A stretch of DNA of 64,000 nt from Rubellimicrobium aerolatum (GCF_017872975.1 NZ_JAGGJP010000006.1:124001-188000), one strand, 5' to 3'. Positions 47,454 to 58,427 are shown, counted from the stretch's first letter. A program made the numbers and translations. The notes: generated from the letters alone by a model not told the origin.

Positions 47454-48181
47454 CGGACGCGGCGGAGGAACTCGCGGGTGCGGGGGTCCCGGGGGGACTC
47501 GAACAGTTGCGCGGGCGGGCCTTCCTCGACGATGCGGCCGCCCTCCATGAACAGCACGCGGTCGGCGATCTCGCGGGCGAACTGCATCTCGTGGGTGACG
47601 ATCAGCATGGTCTGGCGGGCCTCGGCGATGCGGCGCATCAGGTCGAGCACCTCGCCCACCCATTCGGGGTCGAGCGCCGAGGTCGGCTCGTCGAAGAGCA
47701 TGAGGTCGGCGGAGAGGGCGAGCGCGCGGCCGATGCCCACGCGCTGCTGCTGCCCGCCCGAGAGCGCGGCGGGGTAGGCGTCGCCCCGATCCGCGAGGCC
47801 GATGTCGCGGAGGATTGCGTCGGCGCGGCCCTCGGCCTCGGCGCGTGGGAGGCGGCGGACGGTGAACAGCGCCTCGGTGATGTTGCCGCGCGCGGTGCGG
47901 TTGGCGAAGAGCGCGTAGTTCTGGAACACGAAGGCGGTGCGGCGGCGCAGCGCGAGGATCTGCGCCTTGGTCGCGCGGGCGGCGTCCACGGTCAGGTCGC
48001 CGATGCGGATGGTGCCGGCGTCGGGGCGGTCCAGGAAGTTGATGCAGCGGAGCAGCGTCGATTTGCCGGTGCCGGACGGGCCGATGACCACGATCCTCTC
48101 GCCCGGCGCGATGGCGAGGTCGATGCCGTTCAGGACCGTGTTCGCGCCGAACCGCTTCGTGAGGCCCTGAAGCTCGATCAT
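47450..48181 (-). CDS. Polar amino acid ABC transporter ATPase
   Basis: A 243-residue ATPase of the GlnQ/HisP type. Walker A is GPSGTGKSTLLRC, signature is LSGGQQQRVGIGRALAL, and Walker B is LMLFDEPTSALDPEWVGEV. VLDLMRRIAEARQTMLIVTHEM is typical of polar amino acid importers. It ends the minus-strand operon binding protein-permease-ATPase and overlaps the permease by four bases. Confidence 0.92.
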   Translation of the reverse strand: MIELQGLTKRFGANTVLNGIDLAIAPGERIVVIGPSGTGKSTLLRCINFLDRPDAGTIRIGDLTVDAARATKAQILALRRRTAFVFQNYALFANRTARGNITEALFTVRRLPRAEAEGRADAILRDIGLADRGDAYPAALSGGQQQRVGIGRALALSADLMLFDEPTSALDPEWVGEVLDLMRRIAEARQTMLIVTHEMQFAREIADRVLFMEGGRIVEEGPPAQLFESPRDPRTREFLRRVR

Positions 48182-48852
48182 CGGGCGTAGGCTCGGCTCA
48201 GGACGGTTTCGAGCCGACGCTGGGCGAAGGACAGGGCCTCGACGACGACCCAGTAGAACACGGCGACCAGCAGGAAGGCCTCGAAGTAGCGAAAGCTGCC
48301 GGCGGCCTCCCTCTGCGCCGCGCCCATCATCTCGGTGACGCCGAGGGTGAAGGCGAGCGAGGTGCTTTTGATCATGTCGATGAAGTAGTTGAGCAGCGTC
48401 GGCGCGGCGACGCGGGCGGCCTGGGGCAGGACGATGCGGCGGAGCGCCTGCGTTTGCGTCATGCCGACGGCCTGGCTCGCCTCCCACTGGCTGCGATCCA
48501 CGCCGAGGATGGCGGCGCGGATGCTTTCGGCCATGTAGGCCGCGAAATGGAGCGTGAGGCCGGCGATGGCGGCCTGGATGCCGCTGATCGCGGCGAAGGC
48601 GGGGACGATCTGCGGCAGGCCGTAGTAGAACAGGAAGAGCTGCACGAGCAGCGGCGTGCCCCGGAAGAAGCTGACGAAGCCCTGCACCAGCCGGTCGAGC
48701 ACCGGCACGCGCGACACCCGGATCATCGCGAGGACGACCGCGAGGGCCAGCGCCAGGACCATCGCGCCCGCTGCCATCCCCAGCGTGAGCGGCAGGTAGC
48801 GCAGGAGCACCGGCACCAGCCCCAGCATGTAGTCGAGGTCGAGCGGGCCCAT
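48178..48852 (-). CDS. Polar amino acid ABC transporter permease
   Basis: A 224-residue HisM/GlnP-type permease with about five membrane segments. The EAA loop is VGMTQTQALRRIVLPQAARVAAP; FRGTPLLVQLFLFYYGL is conserved. It is encoded four bases after the binding-protein stop and overlaps the ATPase start. Confidence 0.92.
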   Translation of the reverse strand: MGPLDLDYMLGLVPVLLRYLPLTLGMAAGAMVLALALAVVLAMIRVSRVPVLDRLVQGFVSFFRGTPLLVQLFLFYYGLPQIVPAFAAISGIQAAIAGLTLHFAAYMAESIRAAILGVDRSQWEASQAVGMTQTQALRRIVLPQAARVAAPTLLNYFIDMIKSTSLAFTLGVTEMMGAAQREAAGSFRYFEAFLLVAVFYWVVVEALSFAQRRLETVLSRAYAR

Positions 48853-48856
48853 GGGC

Positions 48857-49639
48857 CTAGTCGGAGCCCGTCCCGGAGCCCGTCCCGGAGCCGGTCACGT
48901 CGAGGCCCAGCCATTTCTCGGAAATCTCGCGCAGGGTGCCGTCCTCCTTGAGCGTGGTGATGGCAGCGTCCACCTCGTCCCGCAGGGCGCGGCCCTCCTC
49001 GTCGTCGCGGAAGGGCAGGGCGTTGCGGATCTCGCTGAAGGGCTCGCCGGCGAGCTGGAGCGGCAGGCCGCTATCGCGGATGACGGTGGCGGTGGACACG
49101 CGGTCCATCACGAAGGCGTCCACCCGGCCCAGGGCGGTGTCCTGCTCGATGTTGCTCTCGTAGGTGCGGATGTCGATCTCGGAGGCATAGGGCAGCTCGC
49201 GCAGGAGTTGCTCGAAGTTGGAGCCGAGGTTAACGGCGACGGAATGGCCGCGCAGGTCCTCGACGCCGGCGATCTCCGTGTTGCCCTCGCGGACGACGAC
49301 CTGGGCGCCGTCGATCACGTAGGGCTGGGTGAAGACGAAGGTCGCCTCGCGCTCGGGCGTGACGGTGATCTGGTTGGCCACCGTGTCGATGCGGCCTGAC
49401 TGGAGGGCGCCGATCAGGCCCGAGAAGGACATGGTGACGAAGTTGACGGGACGGCCGATCTCCTCGCCCACGGCGTTCATGAAATCCACCTCGAAGCCCT
49501 GGAGGACGTCGTTCTCCACGAAGGTGAACGGGACGTAGCCCCCCGACATGCCAACGTCGATGGGCTCGGCCTCCTGCGCCTGCGCGGCGGCCGTGGCGGC
49601 GAGCCATGCGGCGAGGATCGATCCGGAACGCGCGTTCAT
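48857..49639 (-). CDS. Polar amino acid ABC transporter, periplasmic binding protein
   Basis: A 260-residue exported solute-binding protein (SBP_bac_3). The signal peptide ends near AAAQAQEAEPI. Ligand-site elements are VGMSGGYVPFTF, FEVDFMNAVGEEIG and TPEREATFVFTQPY, which resemble cystine- or glutamine-type binders. The C-terminus ends in a low-complexity T-G-S-G repeat encoded by 12-nt units. Ligand cannot be decided. Confidence 0.9.
   Translation of the reverse strand: MNARSGSILAAWLAATAAAQAQEAEPIDVGMSGGYVPFTFVENDVLQGFEVDFMNAVGEEIGRPVNFVTMSFSGLIGALQSGRIDTVANQITVTPEREATFVFTQPYVIDGAQVVVREGNTEIAGVEDLRGHSVAVNLGSNFEQLLRELPYASEIDIRTYESNIEQDTALGRVDAFVMDRVSTATVIRDSGLPLQLAGEPFSEIRNALPFRDDEEGRALRDEVDAAITTLKEDGTLREISEKWLGLDVTGSGTGSGTGSD
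48862..48897 (-). repeat. 12-nt tandem repeat, C-terminal tail of the binding protein
   Basis: Three 12-nt units (cggagcccgtcc, twice identical, then one with two mismatches) encode the TGSGTGSGTGS tail of the preceding binding protein. Such units can change number by slippage. Confidence 0.85.
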
Positions 49640-49719
49640 GTGCCTCTCCTAAGCGGCCGATGCGACTGCGGGGCGCAACGATCCGGGGCCCCGGGCTGTT
49701 CCCGGGGCGGGAGCGGCGC

Positions 49720-50211
49720 TCAGCGAAGCTCGCGCTTGGCGAGGCCGGTCTCCACGAGGAGGCTGCGGTCGCGTGCCTCGTAGTAGTAGCCCTTCCGATA
49801 CCAGTCGTAGGCGCGCTCGGGGTCGCCGTTGGCGACGATGTAGGCGCCGCGCAGGTAGGCCCCGGCGAAGCGGAGGTTGGTCTCGGGGTCGAGCAGGCCC
49901 GAATCGGGGCCGTCGTAGCCCATGGTCCGAGCCGTCTGCGGCGCGATCTGCATCAGGCCGTAATAGGAGCCGTTCCGCGCCTGCGGGTTGTAGCCGCTCT
50001 CGACCGCGATGACATGGGACAGCAGGTCGGGAGGGATCTCCAGGAAGCTGGCGTAGCGGTGGATCATCGCCTGCATCTCGGGCGTGTCGCCGGCGTGGCG
50101 GGCGGTCGGGCCCGGCGACTCGGGGGCGCGGGACGCGCCGCAGGCCGCGAGAGGAAGGAGGACCGCCAGAAGCGCCGCGCGGAGGCCGGTCCGCGGATAG
50201 GTCGGGGGCAT
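49720..50211 (-). CDS. Lytic transglycosylase (SLT domain) lipoprotein
   Basis: A 163-residue lipoprotein: the lipobox LAVLLPLAACGAS is near residue 20-25, then an SLT domain with IAVESGYNPQARNGSYYGLMQIAPQTARTMG, where the E of VESG is catalytic. GAYLRGAYIVANGDPERAYDWY is typical. It would cleave glycan strands at the inner face of the outer membrane. The ATG at 50211 is used; the frame is open upstream without a clear site. Confidence 0.88.
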   Translation of the reverse strand: MPPTYPRTGLRAALLAVLLPLAACGASRAPESPGPTARHAGDTPEMQAMIHRYASFLEIPPDLLSHVIAVESGYNPQARNGSYYGLMQIAPQTARTMGYDGPDSGLLDPETNLRFAGAYLRGAYIVANGDPERAYDWYRKGYYYEARDRSLLVETGLAKRELR

Positions 50212-50276
50212 GGATTCGAAGGCTCCGCCATTGTTGGTGAAGACTTCGTAAAGCAGGCCGCGGGTTCCGCAAGGTC

Positions 50277-50603
50277 TCAGCGGCGGCGGCCGACGCCCAG
50301 GGCGTCGAGCGCCGATTCGATGGCCGCGTCGGCGGGTGCGGCGTGACGGGACTTGAGCGCGTCGAAGCGGCGGCGCAGCCCGGCCTTCTCCTCGCCTTGG
50401 CAGTCGGTCCAGGGGCGGTCCTGGATCGCCATGTGCAGGACGTAGTAGGCGATGAAGTGCGGACGCTCCCCTGCGTCGAGGAGGCGGGCGTAGGCCCGGT
50501 CGGCACCGAGCGCGCGCAGCTCCTCGGCGGTGGAGATGCCGGCGCGGAGGAAGGCGGACTCGGTCGCCGGGCCCAGGTTGCGGAGCGTGGAGATCGCGGC
50601 CAT
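50277..50603 (-). CDS. TfoX C-terminal domain protein
   Basis: A 108-residue protein formed by the TfoX C-terminal helix-hairpin-helix-like domain only (STLRNLGPATESAFLRAGISTAEELRALGADRAYARL, residues 5-41). The N-terminal TfoX domain is missing. TfoX regulates competence in gamma-proteobacteria, but domain-only proteins have no known function. Note comEC is in the window. Confidence 0.82.
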   Translation of the reverse strand: MAAISTLRNLGPATESAFLRAGISTAEELRALGADRAYARLLDAGERPHFIAYYVLHMAIQDRPWTDCQGEEKAGLRRRFDALKSRHAAPADAAIESALDALGVGRRR

Positions 50604-50660
50604 GGACCGAGACTACCACACCGGCGCGGCGGGGCCAGCGGGTCGCCAGCCGGCCGCGCC

Positions 50661-50816
50661 TCAGATGCTCGCGAAGTCGCGGAACAGCGGGGCGGCGTCC
50701 TGGCCGGGCGCGGTGGGGGCGCGGCCGGGCTGGGCGGCCTCGGGCTGCGGGGCGCGGCCGGTGGGGGCGCCGGGCTGGGGCGTGTCCTGCGACGCGCCGG
50801 TCTGCTGCATCGACAT
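50661..50816 (-). CDS. Short proline/glutamine-rich hypothetical protein
   Basis: A 51-residue low-complexity protein beginning MSMQQTGASQDTP and ending DAAPLFRDFASI. It is rich in P, A, Q and G (TGRAPQPEAAQPGRAP). No signal or domain is seen. The ATG lies after GGACCATC on the minus strand. A GTCCGGG inverted repeat follows upstream at 50840. The gene could be non-coding. Confidence 0.4.
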   Translation of the reverse strand: MSMQQTGASQDTPQPGAPTGRAPQPEAAQPGRAPTAPGQDAAPLFRDFASI

Positions 50817-50839
50817 GATGGATGGTCCTCGATGGAAGG

Positions 50840-50859
50840 GTCCGGGAACCGACCCGGAC
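50840..50859. repeat. Perfect inverted repeat upstream of the small gene
   Basis: GTCCGGG-AACCGA-CCCGGAC, seven pairs with a six-base loop, 24 nt upstream of the 50816 start. A hairpin or operator; no partner can be assigned. Confidence 0.4.
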
Positions 50860-51043
50860 GGGCGGGGTCCGTGAAGGCGGTTTCGCGCGCCTTGTCCAGA
50901 GGACTGACATCCGCCGCGCGCCCGTGCAGGCCACATCCGCGTGAGCGTCCGGGCGCGTGGTCGCCGGGCCACAGGGCCGGGGACGTTGCATCCCCTCGGG
51001 CGGGGTGCGACACAGGCGCGTGAACCGGCGGGAGGAGGGGATC

Positions 51044-51790
51044 GTGGGACGGCTCTCGGGCAAGCGCGCGCTGCTGACGGCGGCGGGCCAGGGGATAGGC
51101 CGCGCCTCGGCGCTGGCCATGGCGCGCGAAGGGGCGGAGGTGATCGCCACCGACGTGAACGAGGCCGCGCTGGCGAGCCTGGAGGCCGAGGCGTGCGGGA
51201 GCCTGACCACTCGGCGGCTCGACGTGCTCGACCCCGGCAGCATCCGCGCCGCCGTGGAAGCGGCAGGGCCGGTGAACGTGCTGTTCAACTGCGCGGGCTT
51301 CGTGGCGGCTGGGACGATCCTCGACTGCGACGAGGATCAGTGGGACTTCTCGCTCCGGCTGAACATGACGGCGATGTACCGGATGTGCCGGGCCTTCCTG
51401 CCGGGCATGATCGCGAACGGCGGCGGGTCGATCGTCAACATGGCCTCGGTCGCGTCCTCGGTGATCGCCGCGCCCAACCGCTTCGTCTACGGGGCGACCA
51501 AGGCGGGGGTGATCGGCCTCACCAAGTCCGTCGCCGCCGACTTCATCGGGCAGGGCATCCGCTGCAACGCGATCTGCCCCGGGACGGTGGAAAGCCCGTC
51601 GCTCGACCAGCGGCTGCGGGACACCGGCGACTACGAGGCGGCGCGCAAGGCCTTCATCGCGCGCCAGCCCATCGGGCGCATCGGCAAGCCCGAGGAGATC
51701 GCGGCGCTGGTGGTCTATCTCGCCTCGGGCGAGAGCAGCTACACCACGGGGCAGGCGCACGTCATCGACGGCGGCTGGGCCAACATCTGA
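51044..51790 (+). CDS. SDR, probable 2-keto-3-deoxy-L-fuconate dehydrogenase
   Basis: A 248-residue SDR. LTAAGQGIGRASALA is the cofactor loop, NCAGF the NAG motif, VNMASVASS the serine region, and YGATKAG YxxxK. The end YTTGQAHVIDGGWANI is typical. With the fumarylacetoacetate-like hydrolase and amidohydrolase next to it, it fits step 4 of the oxidative L-fucose pathway. The GTG start has GGAGGAGGGG upstream; the ATG earlier is out of place. Confidence 0.82.
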   Translation: MGRLSGKRALLTAAGQGIGRASALAMAREGAEVIATDVNEAALASLEAEACGSLTTRRLDVLDPGSIRAAVEAAGPVNVLFNCAGFVAAGTILDCDEDQWDFSLRLNMTAMYRMCRAFLPGMIANGGGSIVNMASVASSVIAAPNRFVYGATKAGVIGLTKSVAADFIGQGIRCNAICPGTVESPSLDQRLRDTGDYEAARKAFIARQPIGRIGKPEEIAALVVYLASGESSYTTGQAHVIDGGWANI

Positions 51791-51802
51791 AAGGACGATG
51801 AC

Positions 51803-52648
51803 ATGAAGCTTCTGCGCCATGGCGAGCGCGGCCACGAGAAGCCGGGGCTGAGGCATGACGACGGCACGATCCGCGATCTCACGGGCGTGGTGCCCGACAT
51901 CGCCGGGGCCGTGCTGTCCGACGAGGGGCTGGCGGCGATCCGCGTCGTCGATCCCGACAGCCTGCCCGTGGTCGATGCGGCCACGCGGCTGGGGGCCTGC
52001 GTCGGCCGGACCGGCAAGTTCATCTGCATCGGCCTCAACTACGCCGACCACGCCGCCGAGTCGAACCTGCCGGTCCCGCCCGAGCCGGTGATCTTCATGA
52101 AGGCGACCTCCGCCATCTGCGGGCCGAACGATCCCATCCTGATCCCGCGCGGGAGCCTCAAGACCGACTGGGAGGTCGAGCTGGCCGTCGTCATCGGTCG
52201 GCACGCCAAGTATGTCAGCGAGGAGGACGCCTTGTCCTACGTCGCTGGCTACGCCGTCGCCAACGACGTGTCCGAGCGGCATTTCCAGGCCGAGCGGGCG
52301 GGGCAGTGGACCAAGGGCAAGTCCTGCGACAACTTCGGCCAGCTCGGCCCCTGGCTGGTGACGCGCGACGAGGTGGCGGACCCGCAGGACCTGCGGATGT
52401 TCTGCCGCGTCAACGGCGAGACCAAGCAGGACGGATCGACCAACACCATGGTCTACGGCGTCGCGCACCTGGTCAGCTACCTGAGCCAGTTCATGTCCCT
52501 GCATCCGGGCGACGTCATCTCGACCGGGACGCCGCCGGGCGTGGGCATGGGGCAGAAGCCGCCGCAGTTCCTGCGGGCGGGCGACGTGGTGGAGCTCGGC
52601 ATCGCGGGCCTGGGCGAGCAGCGGCAGGTCTGCGAGGACGACGCCTGA
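51803..52648 (+). CDS. Fumarylacetoacetate-hydrolase-family protein, probable 2,4-diketo-3-deoxy-L-fuconate hydrolase
   Basis: A 281-residue FAH-family hydrolase. Metal-binding region KTDWEVELAVVIGRHAKY and VANDVSERHF, with GKSCDNFGQLGPWLV and STGTPPGVGMGQKPP, match the 2,4-diketo-3-deoxy-fuconate/rhamnonate subfamily. It would yield pyruvate and lactate or glycolate-type products. It lies 12 nt after the SDR gene and 6 nt before the amidohydrolase. Confidence 0.85.
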   Translation: MKLLRHGERGHEKPGLRHDDGTIRDLTGVVPDIAGAVLSDEGLAAIRVVDPDSLPVVDAATRLGACVGRTGKFICIGLNYADHAAESNLPVPPEPVIFMKATSAICGPNDPILIPRGSLKTDWEVELAVVIGRHAKYVSEEDALSYVAGYAVANDVSERHFQAERAGQWTKGKSCDNFGQLGPWLVTRDEVADPQDLRMFCRVNGETKQDGSTNTMVYGVAHLVSYLSQFMSLHPGDVISTGTPPGVGMGQKPPQFLRAGDVVELGIAGLGEQRQVCEDDA

Positions 52649-52654
52649 GGCGGC

Positions 52655-53497
52655 ATGGACCTTCTCGACACCCATCTCCACCTGATCGACCGGCGCGTGA
52701 CCGGGCACGCCTGGACGCACCGCGTGCCCGCGCTCCAGCGGGATTTCCCGCTGGAGGAGGCGCTGCGGTTGCAGGACGGCCGGGTGCGGGGGGCGATCTT
52801 CATGGAGGTCGCCGCGCTGGACTGGCAGGCCGAATCGCGCTGGATCGCGGGGCTGGTCCGCGAGGGCCGGCTCCTGGGGCAGGTCGCCAACTGCCGGCCG
52901 GAGACGGACGACGGTTTCGAGGCGTGGCTTGAGGAAGGGCCGAGCCTTGGCGTCGTGGGGTATCGGCGCATCCTGCACGAGGACGTGGCCGAGGACGTGT
53001 CGCTGTCCGGGACGTTCCGGGCGAACGTGCGCCGCATCGGACGGGCGGGGTTCCCGTTCGACGTGAACGTGCGGGCGCGCACGCTGCGCCTCGCCCGCGA
53101 CCTCGCGCGGGCCTGTCCCGATACCGGCTTCGTGCTCGACCATTGCGGCACGCCCGATATCGCCGGGGGCGGGTGGAGCGAGTGGAGCGAGGGCCTGCGC
53201 GAGGTGGCGGCCTGTCCGAACATGAGCGTGAAGCTGTCGGGGATCAGCGCCTATGCCGCGCCGGACACGGCCTCGCTGGACGTGCTGCGGCCCTGGATCG
53301 ACCATGTGATCGAGACCTTCACGCCCGCGCGGATGGTCTGGGGCTCGGATTGGCCCGTGGTCCAGCTGGGGCTCGGGATGGACGGCTGGATCGGGCTCAC
53401 CGAGGCGGTGCTGGGGGAGCTGTCCGAGGATGAGCGGGCGTCGATCGCCCACCGGAACGCCGAGCGCATCTATGGGGTGCGGTTGCCGCAGCATTAG
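52655..53497 (+). CDS. Amidohydrolase-2 family lactonase, probable L-fuconolactonase
   Basis: A 280-residue TIM-barrel hydrolase. DTHLHLID is the metal site, VLDHCGTPDIAGGG carries the next histidine, and VWGSDWPVVQLGLGMDGW closes the barrel. The subfamily hydrolyses fuconolactone and related sugar lactones, matching the SDR and FAH genes. Earlier pathway steps (fucose dehydrogenase, fuconate dehydratase) are not in the window. Confidence 0.85.
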   Translation: MDLLDTHLHLIDRRVTGHAWTHRVPALQRDFPLEEALRLQDGRVRGAIFMEVAALDWQAESRWIAGLVREGRLLGQVANCRPETDDGFEAWLEEGPSLGVVGYRRILHEDVAEDVSLSGTFRANVRRIGRAGFPFDVNVRARTLRLARDLARACPDTGFVLDHCGTPDIAGGGWSEWSEGLREVAACPNMSVKLSGISAYAAPDTASLDVLRPWIDHVIETFTPARMVWGSDWPVVQLGLGMDGWIGLTEAVLGELSEDERASIAHRNAERIYGVRLPQH

Positions 53498-53575
53498 GGC
53501 GCGGCGGAGCGCGGCCACGGCGGGGCCGAGGGCGCGGAGGCTCCGCGTCGGGGCCGGCGGCGTGGCCTGGGGCAT
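53498..53575 (-). pseudogene. Possible truncated small protein gene
   Basis: The ATG at 53575 has a good ribosome-binding site (AGGAGA, seven bases away) and reads MPQATPPAPTRSLRALGPAV, followed by AALRRALMLRQ, which faintly recalls the start of a DUF1127 protein. It then runs without a stop into the antisense strand of the amidohydrolase gene. A normal 3' end may have been lost. The evidence is weak; it could be a leader for motif copy 2 only. Confidence 0.25.
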
Positions 53576-53652
53576 GGGTCGGTCTCCTCTCGATTCGCGG
53601 GCGGCGGGAGTGCGGCCCGTGCGAGGGAGGATCGCACCGATGCGTTAACGGT

Positions 53653-53696
53653 GTCCGACAGCAACGAACGGTCGGGAGCCGGGTCGCGCAACACCC
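53653..53696 (-). promoter_or_regulatory. Two-block motif, copy 2
   Basis: On the minus strand: block A GGGTGTTGCGCGA (53684-53696), 16 bases, block B TCGTTGCTGTCGGAC (53653-53667), N4, TTAA. All 28 block bases and the spacing match copy 1 at 17444-17487. It is preceded by CCCCTCGAAAAAAGGGG, a hairpin-like start also present in shorter form at copy 1. It points to the 53575 ATG. Confidence 0.6.
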
Positions 53697-53772
53697 CTTT
53701 TTTCGAGGGGCAGAAGCGTGGCCAGGGTGATTCGGGTCGCGGTTCTTACGGAGTGGGCTCCGTCGTAAGGGG

Positions 53773-53807
53773 CCGCCTAAGAATTTTCGGCGAAAATTCT
53801 TAGGCGG
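53773..53807. repeat. 35-nt perfect AT-rich palindrome
   Basis: Two 16-base arms (CCGCCTAAGAATTTTC and its complement) around GGC. It is strikingly AT-rich for this sequence, lies seven bases past the gcvP stop and could end the gcvTHP transcript or be a dispersed palindromic element. Only one copy is seen in the window. Confidence 0.7.
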
Positions 53808-53813
53808 GGGCGA

Positions 53814-56650
<2,837 letters not shown>

Positions 56651-56654
<4 letters not shown>

Positions 56655-57013
56655 GCGATGTGGTCCTGGTATTCGTCCTCGTCCATGAAGTCGTCGAGGA
56701 CGGCGATGTCGTCCACGCGGATCCTGAAGAACCAGCCCGCGCCGAGGGGGTCTTGGTTCACGAGGCCCGGGTTCTCGGTCAGCTTGGCGTTGACCTCCAC
56801 GATCTCGCCGTCGAGGGGGGCGAGGATGTCGGAGGCGGCCTTGACGCTTTCGATCACCACGACCTCGTCGCCGTGGGCGACCATCGCCTCGATCTCGGGC
56901 AGCTCCACGAAGACGATGTCGCCCAGCTCCTTGGCGGCGTGCTCGGTGATGCCGACGGTGACGAGGTTGTCGTCCTCGGCGCGCAGCCATTCGTGGTCTT
57001 CGGTGAACTTCAT
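56651..57013 (-). CDS. gcvH: Glycine cleavage system H-protein
   Basis: A 120-residue lipoyl carrier. The lipoylated lysine is in [13 protein letters not shown] near residue 60, flanked by [29 protein letters not shown] is the standard start. It overlaps gcvP by four bases and lies 10 nt after gcvT. Confidence 0.96.
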
Positions 57014-57023
57014 GCGGGGGCCT

Positions 57024-58151
57024 CTAGCGATGGAAGGACGGAGGGACGAAGGGGAGAGGGGCGACGGTGACGGGATGCTCGCGGCCCCGGATCTTTCCGA
57101 GGAGGCGGGTGCCGGGGGCGGCGAGGGTGGCGTCCACGTAGCCCATGGCGATGGGGGCCTGGACGGTGGGGCCGAAAGTGCCGGAGGTGACGTGGCCGGC
57201 GTGGCCGGAGGGGCCGGCAAGGGCGGTGCCGGCGCGCATCGGGGCGCGGCCCTCGGGGCGCAGGCCGACGCGGAGGCGGCGGGGGCCGAGGTCGAGCTGG
57301 CGCAGCACGCGGTCGGCGCCGGGGAAGCCGCCGGCGCGCGCCCCGCCCGTGCGGCGGGCCTTGCCGATGGACCAGGAGAGCGCCGCCTCGACGGGGCTGG
57401 TGGTGCGGTCGATGTCGTTGCCGTGGAGGCAAAGGCCGGCCTCAAGGCGCAGGCTGTCGCGCGCGCCGAGGCCGGCCGGGCGGACGGCGGGGTGGGCGAG
57501 GAGGGCGGTGGCCAGCGCCTCGGCGCGGGCGGCGGAGACGGAGATCTCGAAGCCGTCCTCGCCGGTGTAGCCGGACCGGGAGATCCAGAGGTCGGCGCCT
57601 TGCCAGGGGAGGGCGCGGGAGTCCATGAAGCGCATCGATTCGACGCCGGGGAGAAGGGCAGCGAGGGCGGTCGCGGCGGCGGGGCCCTGGAGGGCGAGGA
57701 GGGCGCGGGCGTGGGCCTCCTCGGCTTGCGGGCCCAGAGCGTCCTGGAGGTGGGCGAGGTCGGCCTCGCGCATGGAGGCGTTGACGACGACGAGGAAGTG
57801 GTCGCCGCGATGGGCCACCATGATGTCGTCGCGGATGTTGCCGGCGTCGTCGAGGAGGAGGGCGTAGCGCTGCCGCCCCTCGGGGAGGGACAGGATGTCG
57901 GCGGGAACCAGCGATTCGAGGGCGAGGGCGAGGTGCGCCATGCCGTCGCGCGGCCGGAGCAGGATCTGGCCCATGTGGCTGACGTCGAAGAGGCTGGCCT
58001 GGGACCGGGTGTGCAGGTGCTCGGCCATGACGCCGGGCTCGTACTGGACCGGCATCTCCCAGCCGGCGAAGGGCACGAGGCGCGCGCCCTGGGCCATGTG
58101 GAGATCGTGCAGGGGGAGGCGGCGGAGCGGGGCCGAAGGGCGGTCGTCCAT
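57024..58151 (-). CDS. gcvT: Aminomethyltransferase, T-protein
   Basis: A 375-residue folate enzyme releasing ammonia from the GcvH-bound intermediate and forming methylene-THF. Motifs are RLVPFAGWEMPVQYEPG, LFDVSHMGQILLRP and GYTGEDGFEISV. The start MDDRPSAPLRRLPLHDLH fits. No glycine riboswitch consensus could be recognised in the leader (58152-58427). First gene of the operon. Confidence 0.95.
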   Translation of the reverse strand: MDDRPSAPLRRLPLHDLHMAQGARLVPFAGWEMPVQYEPGVMAEHLHTRSQASLFDVSHMGQILLRPRDGMAHLALALESLVPADILSLPEGRQRYALLLDDAGNIRDDIMVAHRGDHFLVVVNASMREADLAHLQDALGPQAEEAHARALLALQGPAAATALAALLPGVESMRFMDSRALPWQGADLWISRSGYTGEDGFEISVSAARAEALATALLAHPAVRPAGLGARDSLRLEAGLCLHGNDIDRTTSPVEAALSWSIGKARRTGGARAGGFPGADRVLRQLDLGPRRLRVGLRPEGRAPMRAGTALAGPSGHAGHVTSGTFGPTVQAPIAMGYVDATLAAPGTRLLGKIRGREHPVTVAPLPFVPPSFHR

Positions 58152-58427
58152 GGGCCTCTTCCTGGTTGCGGGTCGCGATGGCTCCAGCCGTAACGCCGGG
58201 GAGGAGCCCGTGGCAAGTGGAGCGCCGGAGAGGGATGGGCAAGGCTCGACCATGGCGGGGGAAGATTCTTCGGCTGGTTTGCCGTCATATCGAATTATCG
58301 TGTGCAGGTATGCCAAATCGCGCAAGAACCTTTGGCTTGAAGCTTCGGCAGCTACCGTCTTTGCGAGCCTTTCCCCCGCGGAGTCGATTATCCGTGATCG
58401 GGCGGCGGCACGGGAGCGGAGAAGGCC
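58152..58427. other. gcvT-dadA divergent intergenic region
   Basis: 276 nt between the gcvT and dadA starts. I see an AT-richer segment near 58285-58345 and a GAAGCTTC palindrome at 58339-58346, suggesting shared regulation of glycine and D-amino-acid use. No operator can be assigned and no glycine-riboswitch core was found. Confidence 0.4.

Larger units (their letters stand above)
53498..53813. other. Intergenic region with motif copy 2 and palindrome
   Basis: These 316 nt hold no gene I can support in full. On the minus strand there is motif copy 2 (53653-53696), then GTGCGA-N7-TCGCAC (53617-53635), a GAGAGGAGACC ribosome-binding site and an ATG at 53575. A 35-nt AT-rich palindrome lies at 53773-53807, next to the gcvP stop. 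Confidence 0.6.

Noticed and set aside
49649-53575. A 1,308-codon open frame on the minus strand across the 49.6-53.6 kb genes
   Set aside because: It lies opposite well-supported genes (SDR, FAH hydrolase, amidohydrolase), has no recognisable domain, and has the composition of a GC-rich antisense frame.
58152-58427. Glycine riboswitch in front of gcvT
   Set aside because: I looked for the conserved GCCGAAGG-type core and its second aptamer on the minus strand and did not find them.
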